From positions 682,001-746,000 of the forward strand of contig JAMYHL010000006.1 of the NCBI GenBank assembly GCA_025531455.1: a stretch of 64,000 nt of DNA, read 5' to 3'. Positions 1-10,712 of the stretch are shown one piece after another. How positions within the stretch are numbered: position 1 is the stretch's first letter; each line of letters starts with the position of its first letter. The DNA is from Apiotrichum sp. Y4204. Lineage: Eukaryota; Basidiomycota; Tremellomycetes; Trichosporonales; Trichosporonaceae. A model generated the notes under the pieces. The model was not told where the DNA came from. It ran no database searches and saw only the letters and a list, made by a program, of their open reading frames with translations. The translations under genes were made by a program, and so were the position numbers.

Positions 1-1972
1 ACATGTCGGATCCCACTCGGTTCCGTGTCTTGTGGCGGCTGGCCGCGGGTCGACGAACTGGACGACCGTGCAACAAACAGCGGCTCAGATTACTGACTTG
101 TGTGCCTGTATGCTTTGTTTTTCTCTGCCCGGCTGTTGGCCTGGGCAGCGGTGGGCCTGTGCCGGCTGTGCCTCAACCACGCTATCGCCCACGCTATCCT
201 TACGCAATGCTCGGAGAGGAAACCAAAAACAACATGGAAGAGGAGGAGAAACCAGAGAAAAAGAAAAGAAACGTACACCAAACGTATGACAAACGTAACG
301 AAGCGCCCGTTCCTCGTTTCCTCGTTCCAGCCTTCTAGAAACCAGAAACGGACCGAAACCGGACGCGGACAAAAGATTTGACGACAAACGACAGCAAAAA
401 GAGCAACAAGAAACGCAACGGTCGTCACGCGAGATCCAGGTCCTTGGCCTTCTCATGCTTCTCCTCTCATGTAAATCTGTAATCTCTGTTTGTCGCCCCA
501 AACAAAACCACAAAAACAAGCCTATCGGGCGATCCATGACGAGAGAATGAGCGGAGCGAGCAGATCACCTGCCCTGTGCTGCCTAGCGGACGAGGCTCAC
601 TGCCGTCAAGCTTTGGGTTTCAAGTCGACGGCTCGCATAAGCTCACGTCCTCATGAACAGGTCCGCAGGACGCCGCCCGATAGAGTTTGCTGCCAGCTCG
701 TTGCGGAAGTTTGCCCGGGAGACTAGTCGCCTGGAGTGCCTTGATCCACAGTGGAGCCGCTGTGCCCGCCGTGCACGCCTGCCCCCGGCCACTGTCTACT
801 TGATCCACACTTCGTACTCCCATGTATGTGTACCTGCTCTCGGAAAGACTTTGTGTTCATGTTTGTGGCATCCTGACCTGGTTGCTGGGTTGCCATCGCG
901 CTCGTTTCATGTTTGATGCGCCCGGCCGGTCATTTACACAAACGCTGACCGAGCTCACGGCACATCCCATCCCACAGGCCCGTCCCCTGTCGTAAGGCGT
1001 TGACCCATTCCCACACCCCAGAGGATCAGAGGACATTACGGCCTGTGTACTGTACACACACACGGAGAATTTCGGAGCGGCTGGAGCTACGACGTCGGCG
1101 TTCCCGGTACGGCTATGGGATGCTGGTATGCTCTTGAAAGTGGCACTCGGAGGTTTGCGACAAACATTGACGACGATCTGCTGGCATAAGCCACATCTTC
1201 AAGGACTGCCGGTTTGTCGATCTTTTCCGTCCGTGCACCGTGATCTTCATGATGTATGGATTACGTGGTATTGTGTCGCAGGTCTTTACAGAGCGACGAC
1301 TGGCAGCCCATGAGGGGACCATGCGTCGTTCCATGCAGTACGTGTAGCGCTCCTATGGCCGCAGCTTTGCTCACAGATAGCTGAAGTGTCGACATTCATC
1401 ACCAAGGGGGTAGTTGTAGACAAACATGCATCAGCATCATCCTTTCGCCATATCGCCATCTCCATGTAACGGTCCATGCGATTATCGCGTGCGTTACATC
1501 TCCATTATCTCCGTTCCGTTGGAAACCGCTCCGGCTAGAGGGCCACAGGAATCTTGTACTGTCCGGACCCGCGCAGTGCCTGCATCCCCGAGCCTGGGTC
1601 CAGGCCGACGGCCAACGTCTTGACCACTGTTGATATGTTGGTACCCAGCTCCAGTCCATCAAACCTCAGCGACCCTCGGGGAAGTAGACCGCGCACGCGT
1701 CGCGATGCAGCGCCGACGAGGAGTCATGGTACTCTGCTTGTAGCGCCGGCTCGGGCACGGGCACACGTATCGGTCGGGCGTGATGATAAGATGGGATGGA
1801 TGGTGGATTTGGGCGGATTTGGGAGGTTTGGGCAGCAATGACGATTGTCGGCAAGTTTATGCCGTCCCCGAATTTACGCTCCTGATAAAACGCCGATACG
1901 TACTGTAGGTACATATCCCCTGATTGCCTGATTGATCGCGTCGCCACTCATCTCTTCCCATCACGCAGCACC
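1..1972. other. Intergenic region, no gene recognised
   Basis: Open frames on both strands here are short, overlap each other and have no recognisable motif. The last ~100 bases before 1973 are presumably the promoter and 5' leader of the oxidoreductase gene. A gene whose exons are all tiny could have been missed. Confidence 0.5.
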
Positions 1973-3422
1973 ATGACGAGAGAGACAAAGAACATTGTCG
2001 TTGTCGGCGGTACGTCTCTTAAAAGCCTCGAAGCATGGAAGCTTGGAAGCACACTGACAAGCAGCATCGTTTGCGGGACACAGCGTCGTCAACCACCTCG
2101 CGGGCAGCATCTCGGACGAATATCGTATCCTTCTCGTGGACCGAAGCGAGTTTTCGCTTCATATCCCCGGGATCGTGCGCGCGTGTGTCGTCCCTGGTGA
2201 GTTCTGAGACTGCCCGTGCCGGGCGTGGCTTGGTCGGCGGCTGTGTGTCGCGCACCGCGACGCACACATTTGACCAACTCTGAGACACTCGACGACTCGA
2301 CCAAGCTTGCAAGCTCACGAACTGACCTCAGGCTGGGAGGACAAAAACCTCACCGTCAAGCTCACCGACGACGCCATCTTCCCGCGCGGGAGCCGGCACC
2401 GCGTCATTGCGCCAAACGCCGTCGTCGAGTTGAAGCGGTCGTCAATCATTCTCGAGAAGGAATTCGAAGGCAGCAACGAGGTGTTCTTCGAGGTACATAC
2501 ACCGCTTGTTTCCCACTGACGCCAGAAATGCATTCTCGCCCTCGGGGCCCTGCAGGCCGAGCCGATGCGCCCGCGGCCCGGCGCGACCGACGCAGAGTTC
2601 AAAGCCATGCTGCGCGACATGCAGGCCGGGTTCGCGGCGGCCTCGAGCATCCTGATCGTGGGCGGGGGTTCTGTCGGCATCGAGGTGGCCGGCGAGCTCT
2701 CGACACAATACCCCGAGAAGAAGGTGACGATCGTGCACACGGAAGAAGGGCTACTTCACCCAGTCGCGGGCGCGGCGGCCGCGACGGCCTACGTTCCCCC
2801 GCCAACTGACCCGCGGATCGGAGACAGCCTTATGAAGCAGCTCTGCGAGCGCGGCGTCGATGTGCGCCTCAACACGCGCGCCGAGCTCGGAGAGGGACAG
2901 CGCGGTGCCCTCGGCGGCCTGCAGTCCATCCCGCTCGCAAGCGGCGAGCACGTTGACGCAGACTACATCTTTGTCTCGATCGGGAACAAGCCCAACTCGG
3001 GGCTCGTGGCTGCCGCGGACGCCGGCGCGCTCACTTCGAACGGGTACGTCGTCGTCGACAACAGGTTCCGCGTCGTCCCCGGATCAGCTGGGAGTCCGCT
3101 CGCAGGCGAGTACTATGCGCTCGGGGACGTGGCGGACGTCAAGTCGTGGAAGACATGTGTGGCTGCCCTGGAGGAGGGGAGCGCGCTCGGCGGGGTCATT
3201 GTCGCGGAGCTCCGCGGCCAACAGCCAAAGGGGTACACCCCGCCAGAGCTCGCGCCGTTGCTCGTCACTCTCGGGACTAGAGGCGGGGCGGGGCAGCTAC
3301 CCATTCCCCTCTGGGGCCTCGTCAGTGCCCCCGGCTTTGTTGTCGGTATGAAGAATAAGGATCTCTTCATCGGGCGGGCGTTCCTCAGCCGATTCCGCGG
3401 GGCGCAGAAAATCCCCTCGTAG
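1973..3422 (+). CDS. AIF/AMID-like FAD-dependent NAD(P)H oxidoreductase
   Basis: Four exons: 1973-2009, 2065-2196, 2332-2492 and 2526-3422, giving 408 residues. Exon 1 ends inside the FAD-binding glycine motif, which continues as VVVGGASFAG across the first intron; this junction also fixes the acceptor at 2064. A second nucleotide-binding motif, ILIVGGGSVGIEVAGEL, lies in exon 4 and is followed by acidic and basic residues typical of the NAD(P)H site. Near the C-terminus, EYYALGDVADV is the second FAD-contact motif. This is the pyridine nucleotide-disulfide oxidoreductase fold of the AIF/AMID/FSP1 family, which oxidises NAD(P)H, often with quinone as acceptor; the acceptor here is unknown. 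No mitochondrial leader is visible, so a cytosolic or lipid-droplet protein is possible. It converges on the alcohol oxidase gene, with 224 bases between the stop codons. Confidence 0.88.
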
Positions 3423-3646
3423 AGCTCCGTGCCGATACCCATTTAGAAACGCTTCTCACGTCTAGTGACGGAAACCAGATTGTTAGAGCATTATAGACCC
3501 GCAATGCAACGACTACGCCAGCGCGTGTGCATCCGAGCGTTTCACGGGATATACAATTCACGTCGCATCATAAACCACAAAGGTATGCCTATCCACAAGC
3601 ACCATAATCGTCCCACTTCTGACCTTGCTATTCCCAACACTTTCCC

Positions 3647-5750
3647 TCAGAGCTTGGCAGCGACATTCTCGCTCGGGTTGCGGATCTCGTCAATGGCGCC
3701 ACGCACAATCTTGCGCGCGACGGCCATGGTCGTGATCATGGGGTTGACGCCGGATGCCGAGGGAAGTGCGGAGGCATCTGCGAGGTACAGGTTGCTGACG
3801 CCGTACACCTTGCCGTCGGGATCACATACGCCAGCCGAGGGGGAAGCCGCCATGCGGTTCGAGGCCATCTGGTGCGCCGAGCCGTACTGCGCGGGCGGAG
3901 AGGCCTCGACGGCCTTGCACCACGCATCAAAGTCGTCGCCCTTCTTCCACGGCTTGACGCCGCGCGCAGCGACGATAATCTCCTCCGCGCCCATAACCTT
4001 CATGCACTCGGCTCCGAGGATCGTGCCCTGCACGACGGAACGCCTGTCGAGCGACGAGACAGTGTAGTGTACGACGGGCTCGCCGCGCTTGTCGATCACC
4101 ACGGTGCCGGGGTACTTGTCGCGGGCAATGGCGATGAGACCAGCCATGTGCGATTGCTTTGCGATGCGGGCCTTGTGCTCTGCGCCACCGGCCCACTGCA
4201 AGAGAGACATGCTGACGGCGGGTTGCATGATGCCCGTCTCGACGCGGACGCCGTGGCCCGACGGATGGAGATTCGCCAGCTCGCCGACCACGGAAGTGAG
4301 GATCTGGCCGTCGGCAGGGTATGTGCGCTGCGGGAAGACGGCGTGTACGTAGTTTGTCGGGTGGAGGAAGAGGCTGGCGCCGATGCGCGGGTTGTTGATC
4401 TTGGAACGGAGGAGGAGAGCCGGGGACTCAATCGAGCCGCCGCAGACGAACACGAGGTCAGCGTTAAGTGTCACCTCGCCCTCTGGGGTGCGCACAACAA
4501 CACCCTCGGCCTTCTTGTCCTCTGAGATGACGATACGTCGGACATCGACGCCGGTGACAAACTGGACGCCGTTGCGGGCCGCGTCAATAAGCCACGAGTG
4601 AGGACCGCCCTTCTTGCCGCCTGAACGGCAGCCGTTCGCGCAGTCGTGGTTACACAAGTGGGCTGCGCCGCCATTGTTCTGCCACACGGGAGCATGCTGG
4701 TATCCCAGGCGGCGGGCGCCCTCGAGCAGGAGCTGGTTCTGGATGCTCTGCGAGGTCGGCGGCGACACGCCCATGTACTGCCAGACGGCGTCGAGGTCGG
4801 CCTGGAACTCCTGGGACTTGAAGTACGGCAACTTGTGCGTCTCGGCCCAGTCCTTGCGAACAGAGGCCGTGGGCTGACGTGAGTGAGATCCACAAGACAG
4901 TCACGTACCTGCAGGCAGGCAGCCCAGTTCACAGCGGAACCGCCACCGAACGTCGAGCCGGCGATGAGGGCCATGTCGCCGTAATCCGTGGTCAGGAATG
5001 CGCCGCCGAGGTACATCTTGCGGAGCGCCTCGTGCTCGTTGGGGGCATCACCCGTAAGGCTCTCATGCTGGCCCTTCTCAAGCACAAGGACTTTGAAACC
5101 AGCATCGGAAAGCTCCTTGGCGACGACGCCGCCGCCCGAGCCAGATCCGACAATGATGGCGTCAAACTTTTGATTCTGCACATCCGCAATGGTCGTAAAG
5201 GAAAAGTCCCAGAGCGAATCCCACGGTTCCGTTTCTACCGGGGTGTTGAGCATCGCCCTGCGCACGGCCGTCGAGGAGCGGAGATACGCCATGACGCACA
5301 GCTTGGTGAGCGAGTCGTATATGCGCCTGATTGTCGGAATGCGGGACATTTTCCACGACAGCAGCATCTGCTCTCGCACCTTGAGCGGCTGCTGGTGGAA
5401 CGGCGTCCAGCTCTGGGCGAGCGCAATCATCGCAAAGCGCGAACTGGGAGTCAGCCCCACCTTCACCCCTCACCCTTCGCCACATACCGGAACAGCCCGA
5501 GAACCTGCTTAAGCTCGGCGACCTTGTCGGGGGAGAGGGCGGCCGGGAGTGTCTCGGTGATGAGCTGGCGGAACTCGGGGACGGACGACGGCGTCTCCTC
5601 TGCAAACGCCGCGATGGCCTCGGCGTCCACGTCCGTCGCGAGCGACGGCGCGAGCCGCACGAGCTTCTCGGGCGTCATGGCCGGAAGGACCGTGTCCGCG
5701 AACGCGAGCAGCGTCTCGATCTCGTCCCTTGTGAATGCGCGCTTGGGCAT
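3647..5750 (-). CDS. FAO1: Long-chain fatty alcohol oxidase (GMC oxidoreductase)
   Basis: Three exons on the minus strand: 5750-5488, 5443-4909 and 4873-3647, giving 674 residues, close to the ~700 of fungal FAO proteins. The reaction expected from the family is oxidation of a long-chain alcohol to the fatty aldehyde with hydrogen peroxide, in the last steps of alkane and fatty alcohol use. The FAD-binding motif VGSGSGGGVVAKEL lies at about residues 186-199, followed by the GSTFGGGSAVNW flavin motif. The C-terminal GMC domain carries the catalytic region around GSAHQM and the SGVNPM segment. The N-terminal ~170 residues before the FAD domain are a known extension of FAO-type enzymes. Splice sites are fixed by continuity of LFR-SRFAM and CLQ-PTASVRKDWAE. 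Peroxisomal or ER membrane location is inferred from the family; no classical PTS1 is seen (ends AAKL). Confidence 0.9.
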
Positions 5751-6519
5751 GGCGAGGGGCGATGGGGAGGTGGGGGGGGGGGGGAAGGATGGTGCTGGGA
5801 TAGCGCCTTGTGGGGGCGTCAGTGGATGGGATCCTGGGCTATATAGCAGGACGTGCCGGAGCCGGTAGTGGGTCGATGCCTGTCGTAAGACGTGTCTAGG
5901 ACGTTGGGAGAGGTGGGACAATTGATACAGGACGCCATATGTTGGGCCATTTTCAAGTGTTCCATGGAGATGGCGATGGGGATGGTGCCCCATGCTGGCG
6001 AACGACGCCACTCGCGCGCCACCAAACCCCCGGATAAGAATCGTCCCTTGCCGGCATCGCAGCAAGCCGAAAAGCGGGTTGCCGTTCAATGTCCAGTCGC
6101 CGAGGTCGGGCAAGATGACCGCGTTGTGGTGGACTTTGCGTGGCTCTCCGTGTCTCCGCCTCGAACAGTGTCGTTGTTTTGCTTTTGTGCAACGCGCGCA
6201 ACGCGATCACCCTCGCGGGTCGCACCAGTGCATTGGAGCTTGGAATGATCTCCGCGTTGTTTGAAATGTTGAACAGATCGGAGTGTGGCATTCGACGAGC
6301 CGCTTCAAAACCTACCCCGATGCCTGGGTTTAATCCTCCAGAAGCAGTCAGTCTCCGCATGACGCTCGACAAATGTGCCCTGCTATAAACCTCATGGGAA
6401 ACAATATTCATGTATGAGATAAAGAGTGTCAATGATATTACAAGAGAACGCAGAGGAGAATACAGTAGGGGTAAATGTTCGTGTCTAGATTCTCTAGATG
6501 GGATCCGGCGATAGGGCAA
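5751..6519. other. Promoter region between two minus-strand genes
   Basis: Holds the promoter of the alcohol oxidase gene, including a TATA element near 5839 and a 13-G run (5772-5784; poly-C on the sense strand) in the likely 5' leader, and further on the 3' flank of the cysteine-rich gene. The open frames seen here show no family features. Confidence 0.5.
5839..5846 (-). promoter_or_regulatory. TATA element of alcohol oxidase gene
   Basis: CTATATAG lies about 90 bases upstream of the start codon at 5750 on the same strand, a usual TATA distance for these yeasts. Assignment is by position only. Confidence 0.5.
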
Positions 6520-7539
6520 TTAAGCCTTGGGGCAGAGGTTGTTCTGGATGGGACCCTTGAACTTGAGGGCGTCGTCGTTCTTGGTGACACGAGCGATGCA
6601 GTCGTAGCACTTGTTCACCTCCTCCTCCTTGCCGCAGTGGGCCATGCACCCGTGGCCCTTGGCACCGTTACCAAAGCAGTCAGCCCGGTAGGACTTGAAC
6701 GCCGAGCACTCGGCGGCGCACTCGTCGGGGGTCTGAAGGGTGGCGATGGCCTGGGCGTCGGGAGTGGGCTGGGCGGCGGCGTCGGTAGTGTGGGTCACGA
6801 GGGTCGAGGTGCTCTCAGTGGAAGCACCGCTCGCGGCGGAGGTGGTAGGTCCGGACGAGGAGCAGAAGGCGGGGGGCTTGTTGAGCTGGCTGGACACGTC
6901 CTCGCCGCCCTCAGACTCAGAAATGCACTTGTAGCACTCGTTGATCTCGTCGAGACGCTGGCAGGAGTTCATGCACGAGGCGGAGCGGCCCTGGCCGGTG
7001 AGGCAGTCCTTGTACTGGGAGAAGACCTTGCAGCGGTCGGTGCATGCGCCGGGGTTCGCGAGAGTCGCGCCGGCGGCGGGCTTTTCGGTCGAGGCGGACT
7101 GGGTGACAACGGTGGAGGTAGCCTCGGACGAACCGGAAGTCTGCGGGGTCTCCTGAGAGCCGGTCTCCTTGGGCTTGCACTTGGCCGGGGGCGTGGTCGT
7201 GGCCGTGGCGTCGCCAAAGACCTCGTTGCCGTACTTGTTGCACACCTGGTCGGGGCCAATGAGCTCGCGGGCGGCCGCGTTGCCATTGTCCGCGATACAC
7301 CCGTAGCACTTGTTAAAGTCGTCGTTGTAGAGACAGTAGCCCATGCACTCGTCTGTGGTGGAGCGCAGGCCGCCGTCGAGGAGGCACTCGCGGCGGAACT
7401 CTGTAAACCACGAGCAGGCCTTGAGGCATTCCTTGGGGACCTCGAGGGTGTGCAGCGACGGAGGCATGCGGGGCTCCAGCTGGGGGATGACCGCTGCCGA
7501 GGCGAGCGTCGTGAAGAGGGAGAAGAGGGCGGCACGCAT
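6520..7539 (-). CDS. Secreted protein with three cysteine-rich modules
   Basis: Single exon, 339 residues. The start gives a signal peptide of about 16 residues (MRAALFSLFTTLASAA). The mature part has three copies of one module separated by Thr/Ser/Ala-rich linkers. The first module spans Cys38 to Cys99 with pattern C-x3-C-x9-C-x12-C-x3-C-x8-C-x2-C and a final Cys about 17 residues later; the motif NKCY[GD]CI or NECYKCI recurs in each copy. The second module is at roughly residues 165-225 and the third at roughly 270-335. The linkers share the blocks ST-VVTQ and ST-LVTH, so linker plus module were probably duplicated together. There is no hydrophobic C-terminal tail, so it is probably released rather than GPI-anchored. 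I do not recognise a named family; a wall-associated or environment-facing protein is an inference. Confidence 0.8.
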   Translation of the reverse strand: MRAALFSLFTTLASAAVIPQLEPRMPPSLHTLEVPKECLKACSWFTEFRRECLLDGGLRSTTDECMGYCLYNDDFNKCYGCIADNGNAAARELIGPDQVCNKYGNEVFGDATATTTPPAKCKPKETGSQETPQTSGSSEATSTVVTQSASTEKPAAGATLANPGACTDRCKVFSQYKDCLTGQGRSASCMNSCQRLDEINECYKCISESEGGEDVSSQLNKPPAFCSSSGPTTSAASGASTESTSTLVTHTTDAAAQPTPDAQAIATLQTPDECAAECSAFKSYRADCFGNGAKGHGCMAHCGKEEEVNKCYDCIARVTKNDDALKFKGPIQNNLCPKA

Positions 7540-7676
7540 TATGGAAGATGGGAGGGGAGATAGGATATTAGAGCTAGGGCTGGAGATGTAGTTGGGATGG
7601 TGAAGTCGGAGGGGACTGTAAGAGATGGGGAGGCTGTTGTTAATGGGGACGACAAAGACGCAAAGATGTGCTCGTC

Positions 7677-7682
7677 TTTATA
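7677..7682 (-). promoter_or_regulatory. TATA-like element of cysteine-rich gene
   Basis: TATAAA on the minus strand, about 138 bases upstream of the start at 7539. Assigned by position only. Confidence 0.4.
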
Positions 7683-9598
7683 CCTGTCCGATGTCGCATC
7701 CAGCGCCGGCGAGTCATCTCCTCTACGCCACACGAGCAGAGGATGATAGGCCGCGACGGCGTCGCGTCGCGGTGCATCCTGCGACGATGTTGCGCAAGCT
7801 TTCGAAAGGTCTTGTTCGAGACTGTCAGGCAGTGTACAGCTATCGCTGGACCGGTGTTTCTCCCTTGTGCGACGTCACTCCAGAGCCAAAGACTTCGCTG
7901 CTACATCTCCTGATCCCGGAATTCCTGGTACATCAGCTCTGCACCCGGCCCGGAGGCGGTGGAAAGGTCAGCAAGCTCTCGAACCGAGGGGTCCACCGCC
8001 CCATCCCCTCCAGTCGGAAGCTTACCATTCTGGAAACGGTGATAAACCAGATCTCCACGCGCGCAGAAGGCACCGATGCCCCGAACCCGCGGTTTTGCGC
8101 GCACAGAAGGGGGACAGAGCCAGAGATTTATGCTAGAGGTGTCTGGAGATTGCGGTGGTCGGCAACGTAACGGATCTCACCGTCCCTGTTGGCCGATACA
8201 CGAGGCACAAGGCCCTGCCACAGCTTGTATCAGCTATTAGCTAGCCGAGCGGTGGGAAACGATATTCTGGCGGCACCTGCGGGCTCGGGATCCAGCTGTA
8301 ACCATGCCTTTAACGCTCGCCGTTGCTTTTCCCAGCTGCACGCTGTCACCTGCCAAGGCAGCGCTTCTGAGTTTGTGCCTCCAATAGCCTGCCCAGCCCT
8401 TGGCCTTATTCCAAAGCCTGGCCCTGTCCCCACCACCTCGAGCCTCGTTTCGACTGCACCGCGCATTCTGGGGCAGAGGATGAGGCGGTCCACACGCATC
8501 AGTTACGCTCCAGAATCACCGCCACACTCCGCCCGTAGGTTTAATCTCATCATCATCAAGTCCTAGCCATCATGAAATAAATCCGGATTAGTCGCTCGGA
8601 CATCTCTCGAATTATCGAGATGCCCGGAAAACCATGATGCGGAGCCCGGCATCGCCGGTTGTCGGACCGTTCTCTGCGAGGGTTTAATCATTGACCACTC
8701 GTAGTCTCCGGACCGCCCGAAATGAAGACACGGCCTGTGCTGTCGGTCCGTTCACCGGTAAACCCGTGTCCTGTGGGTTTACAATGGGGCAGACGGTTGG
8801 TTAATGCCGGCGTACGCCGTACGCCGGCAGCTGCATCAGAATCAGCTCACGGCGGCTTCGAAAATGTTTGTGCGGAGTAATGCGGTATCCAGATCCGGAC
8901 CGCGACTCGAATTCCCCCACGGACTGTACGCTGAATGACATCGTCTCTCATGCTTAGATCTTCCGCCGAAGACGAGGCGATGCGCACCACGCTGCAATGG
9001 CTGAAGTCGATCTGGAATCTGGAAGGGTTTACAGCAGTGTGTCCGTCTTCCTGAGATCCGGCTACAGGAACCGAGAGGCGAACTGATCTGGAGACGAGGA
9101 CAGACATGCCACACGCCTGCAACCCACAACCACACCTGGTGGGCTCACTCGACGTCACCGCCACTCAGAGTCTTGTCAACCAGCTCGTGCGTTGCTCAGG
9201 GAGTACGTCTTTGCCCAGAAGTAGCGATCAGTCAGGAACACGATGGAACCCGGGGCGACTGACACACATCCGTCTCCGAATGTGCCGTCGGTTCACCAGT
9301 GTCCGACGTCCAGATCCAGTATACATCTCACCGCCCGAATGTACAGTAGAATATCAAAACACCGTCGGCGCGGCCATATCCCAGAGCTGACCACGCAGAT
9401 CAATCTAGGATCCGTGCCCGAGCGGCACGAGTCCGCGGCGCGCGGCGGCATGCGCGGCGGGTGATGGCTTGAAACTGTCGCGTTGCGGAAAGGATACGTG
9501 GATCTTCAGTATACACATAGTGGCGCTTGTTGATTTTCAATCGATTTCGAGGAAAGCTGCTGTTCGCTGTCGCTTGTTGTTGTTGTGTTGTGGGTCGC
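7683..9598. other. Gene-free stretch with a perfect palindrome
   Basis: No convincing coding sequence on either strand; the longest open frames have no motif and no codon pattern like the neighbours. From about 8580 to 8830 CGG/CCG triplets recur and include the perfect 12-bp inverted repeat listed separately. Confidence 0.5.
8805..8829. repeat. Perfect 12-bp inverted repeat
   Basis: The arm TGCCGGCGTACG is followed by a single C and then its exact reverse complement, giving a 25-base palindrome. It sits in non-coding DNA with no gene start within several hundred bases. It contains everted and inverted CGG/CCG triplets of the sort bound by Zn2Cys6 regulators, but that link is only suggestive. 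Confidence 0.85.
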
Positions 9599-9928
9599 TC
9601 AGTGCTGTTGTTGCTGCCCCTCTTCGTTGTGCGCGGTCTCGCTAGCCCCCGACTGCGACGCATCGCCACTGGTATTCGCGGGGTTGGTGGCCGCGGTGTT
9701 CGAAGTACCCGCGGGGTCCGAGGACTTGTCCGACACGGCAACCGTGCTCGACCCGGCGGTCTGCTCCGTCTGCTCCCCCTTCTTTGGCTTCAGCTTCATG
9801 CCCTCAAAGAAGTCCGGCTCATTCGGGTCCGCGTATATAAAGTCGGAGATCATCTGCGACTCGCTGGTTTTCGAACGGTTTTGTGGTGGCCCAGAGGGTT
9901 GAGAGCTGCCGGGTGTTTTTTTGCTCAT
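9599..9928 (-). CDS. Small Ser/Gln/Thr-rich protein, intact tandem copy
   Basis: Single exon, 109 residues, starting MSKKTPGSSQPSG. The only part with amino-acid diversity is the middle, where DFIYADPNEPDFFEGMKLKP stands out as a likely conserved motif. The rest is hydrophilic and low complexity, rich in Ser, Thr, Ala and Gln, so largely disordered. There is no signal peptide or membrane segment. A decayed relative lies directly upstream (10188-10541) and shares the middle motif, the start region and promoter segments, which supports this being a real gene that was duplicated. Function unknown. I cannot name a family. Confidence 0.6.
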   Translation of the reverse strand: MSKKTPGSSQPSGPPQNRSKTSESQMISDFIYADPNEPDFFEGMKLKPKKGEQTEQTAGSSTVAVSDKSSDPAGTSNTAATNPANTSGDASQSGASETAHNEEGQQQQH

Positions 9929-10025
9929 GGTGGTTTGTAGACAACTTTGGGGACTTTTTGGGGTTTGGAAAAGCTCTGCATAAGTTCAATGGGTGTAAAC
10001 TACTATACATATACTGTACATAGTA

Positions 10026-10115
10026 GTGTGCATGCTCGAGTCGACTGATTTACGGAGGTAGACAGGCGTAACTTGATGTGAACTTATCTGGCAACTCGAC
10101 TCGACAGTCAGCGCG
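10026..10115. repeat. Upstream segment shared by the small tandem copies
   Basis: Upstream of the intact small gene, GTGTGCATGC followed by GAGTCGAC, and about 60 bases further ACTCGACTCGA with a nearby GTCATG, match segments at about 10561-10585 and 10626-10652 upstream of the decayed copy. The offset between matches is about 530 bases, so the duplication included the promoter. Confidence 0.6.
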
Positions 10116-10187
10116 TCATGGCAGTACCTTGAGACGCCACCTAGCGACGTTGCCACCGCCCTAACAGCTATCACCTACTGATGTTTG

Positions 10188-10541
10188 TCAAGTAATCGTG
10201 GTCTCCGCCGGTCGCGGGTCGTTGGCTGTCGCTTGGCGCCTATGCAAACTTTCTCGTTGCTCTGCTGACTGTGGGGTGGCGGTACCCGACGTCGACTGCT
10301 CCCTCTCTTGCAACTCTTGCGACTTGCCCGACCCTGCGTCCGCAGTCTCAGCGGTGTGCTCTTCCCTCGGCACCTTCTTCATGCCCCCAAAGAGCTCATA
10401 TGGCACAGAGACGTATCTGTACTAGGAGATGTGTGGCATGTCGTCCGAAGCCGACTCCGCGGTTGCGTGTCGGTCATGGCTTCGCTTGCTCCTTTGCTCG
10501 TAGCTCGTAGGTTGACTTGGAGAGCGATGAGCTTTGGATGC
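10188..10541 (-). pseudogene. Decayed tandem copy of the small Ser/Gln-rich gene
   Basis: Read on the minus strand in one frame, 10541 to 10425 and then 10421 to 10188 resemble the 109-residue neighbour. SKAHRSPSQP aligns with SKKTPGSSQP, and ELFGGMKKVPREEHTAETAD aligns with DFFEGMKLKPKKGEQTEQTA. The first codon, which matches the neighbour's ATG, is GCA, and a TAG stop at 10422-10424 interrupts the frame just before the conserved motif. No frameshift is needed to align the two. The lost start plus internal stop argue for a pseudogene. A shorter product could still begin at the ATG at 10404-10406, and an intron spanning the stop cannot be ruled out, although the intact copy has none. Confidence 0.65.
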
Positions 10542-10644
10542 GGAATGGGCTGGGGTATAAGTGTGCATGCCGGCCTGAGTCGACCCGTTCCTTGCGAGGT
10601 CACGCGTGAGTAATTCGTGAGGTTTGACTCGACTCGATGAGCTG

Positions 10645-10712
10645 TGCGTCATGACCATACGACCGACCATGCGACCGACCATGCAACGCACCATGCGACG
10701 CACCATGCGACA
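10645..10712. repeat. 12-bp minisatellite (ATGCGACCGACC-type)
   Basis: About five imperfect units of 12 bp, with variants ATACGACCGACC, ATGCGACCGACC, ATGCAACGCACC and ATGCGACGCACC. It lies just upstream of the decayed small gene. A single related unit recurs near 10810. Confidence 0.75.

Noticed and set aside
85..537. 150-residue minus-strand open frame near the window start
   Set aside because: Composition is erratic (Cys- and Phe-rich runs), several other frames overlap it, and no start context or family motif is present.
7625..8170. 181-residue plus-strand open frame
   Set aside because: No motif, unusual composition and two alternative frames over the same span of similar length; likely chance in GC-rich DNA.
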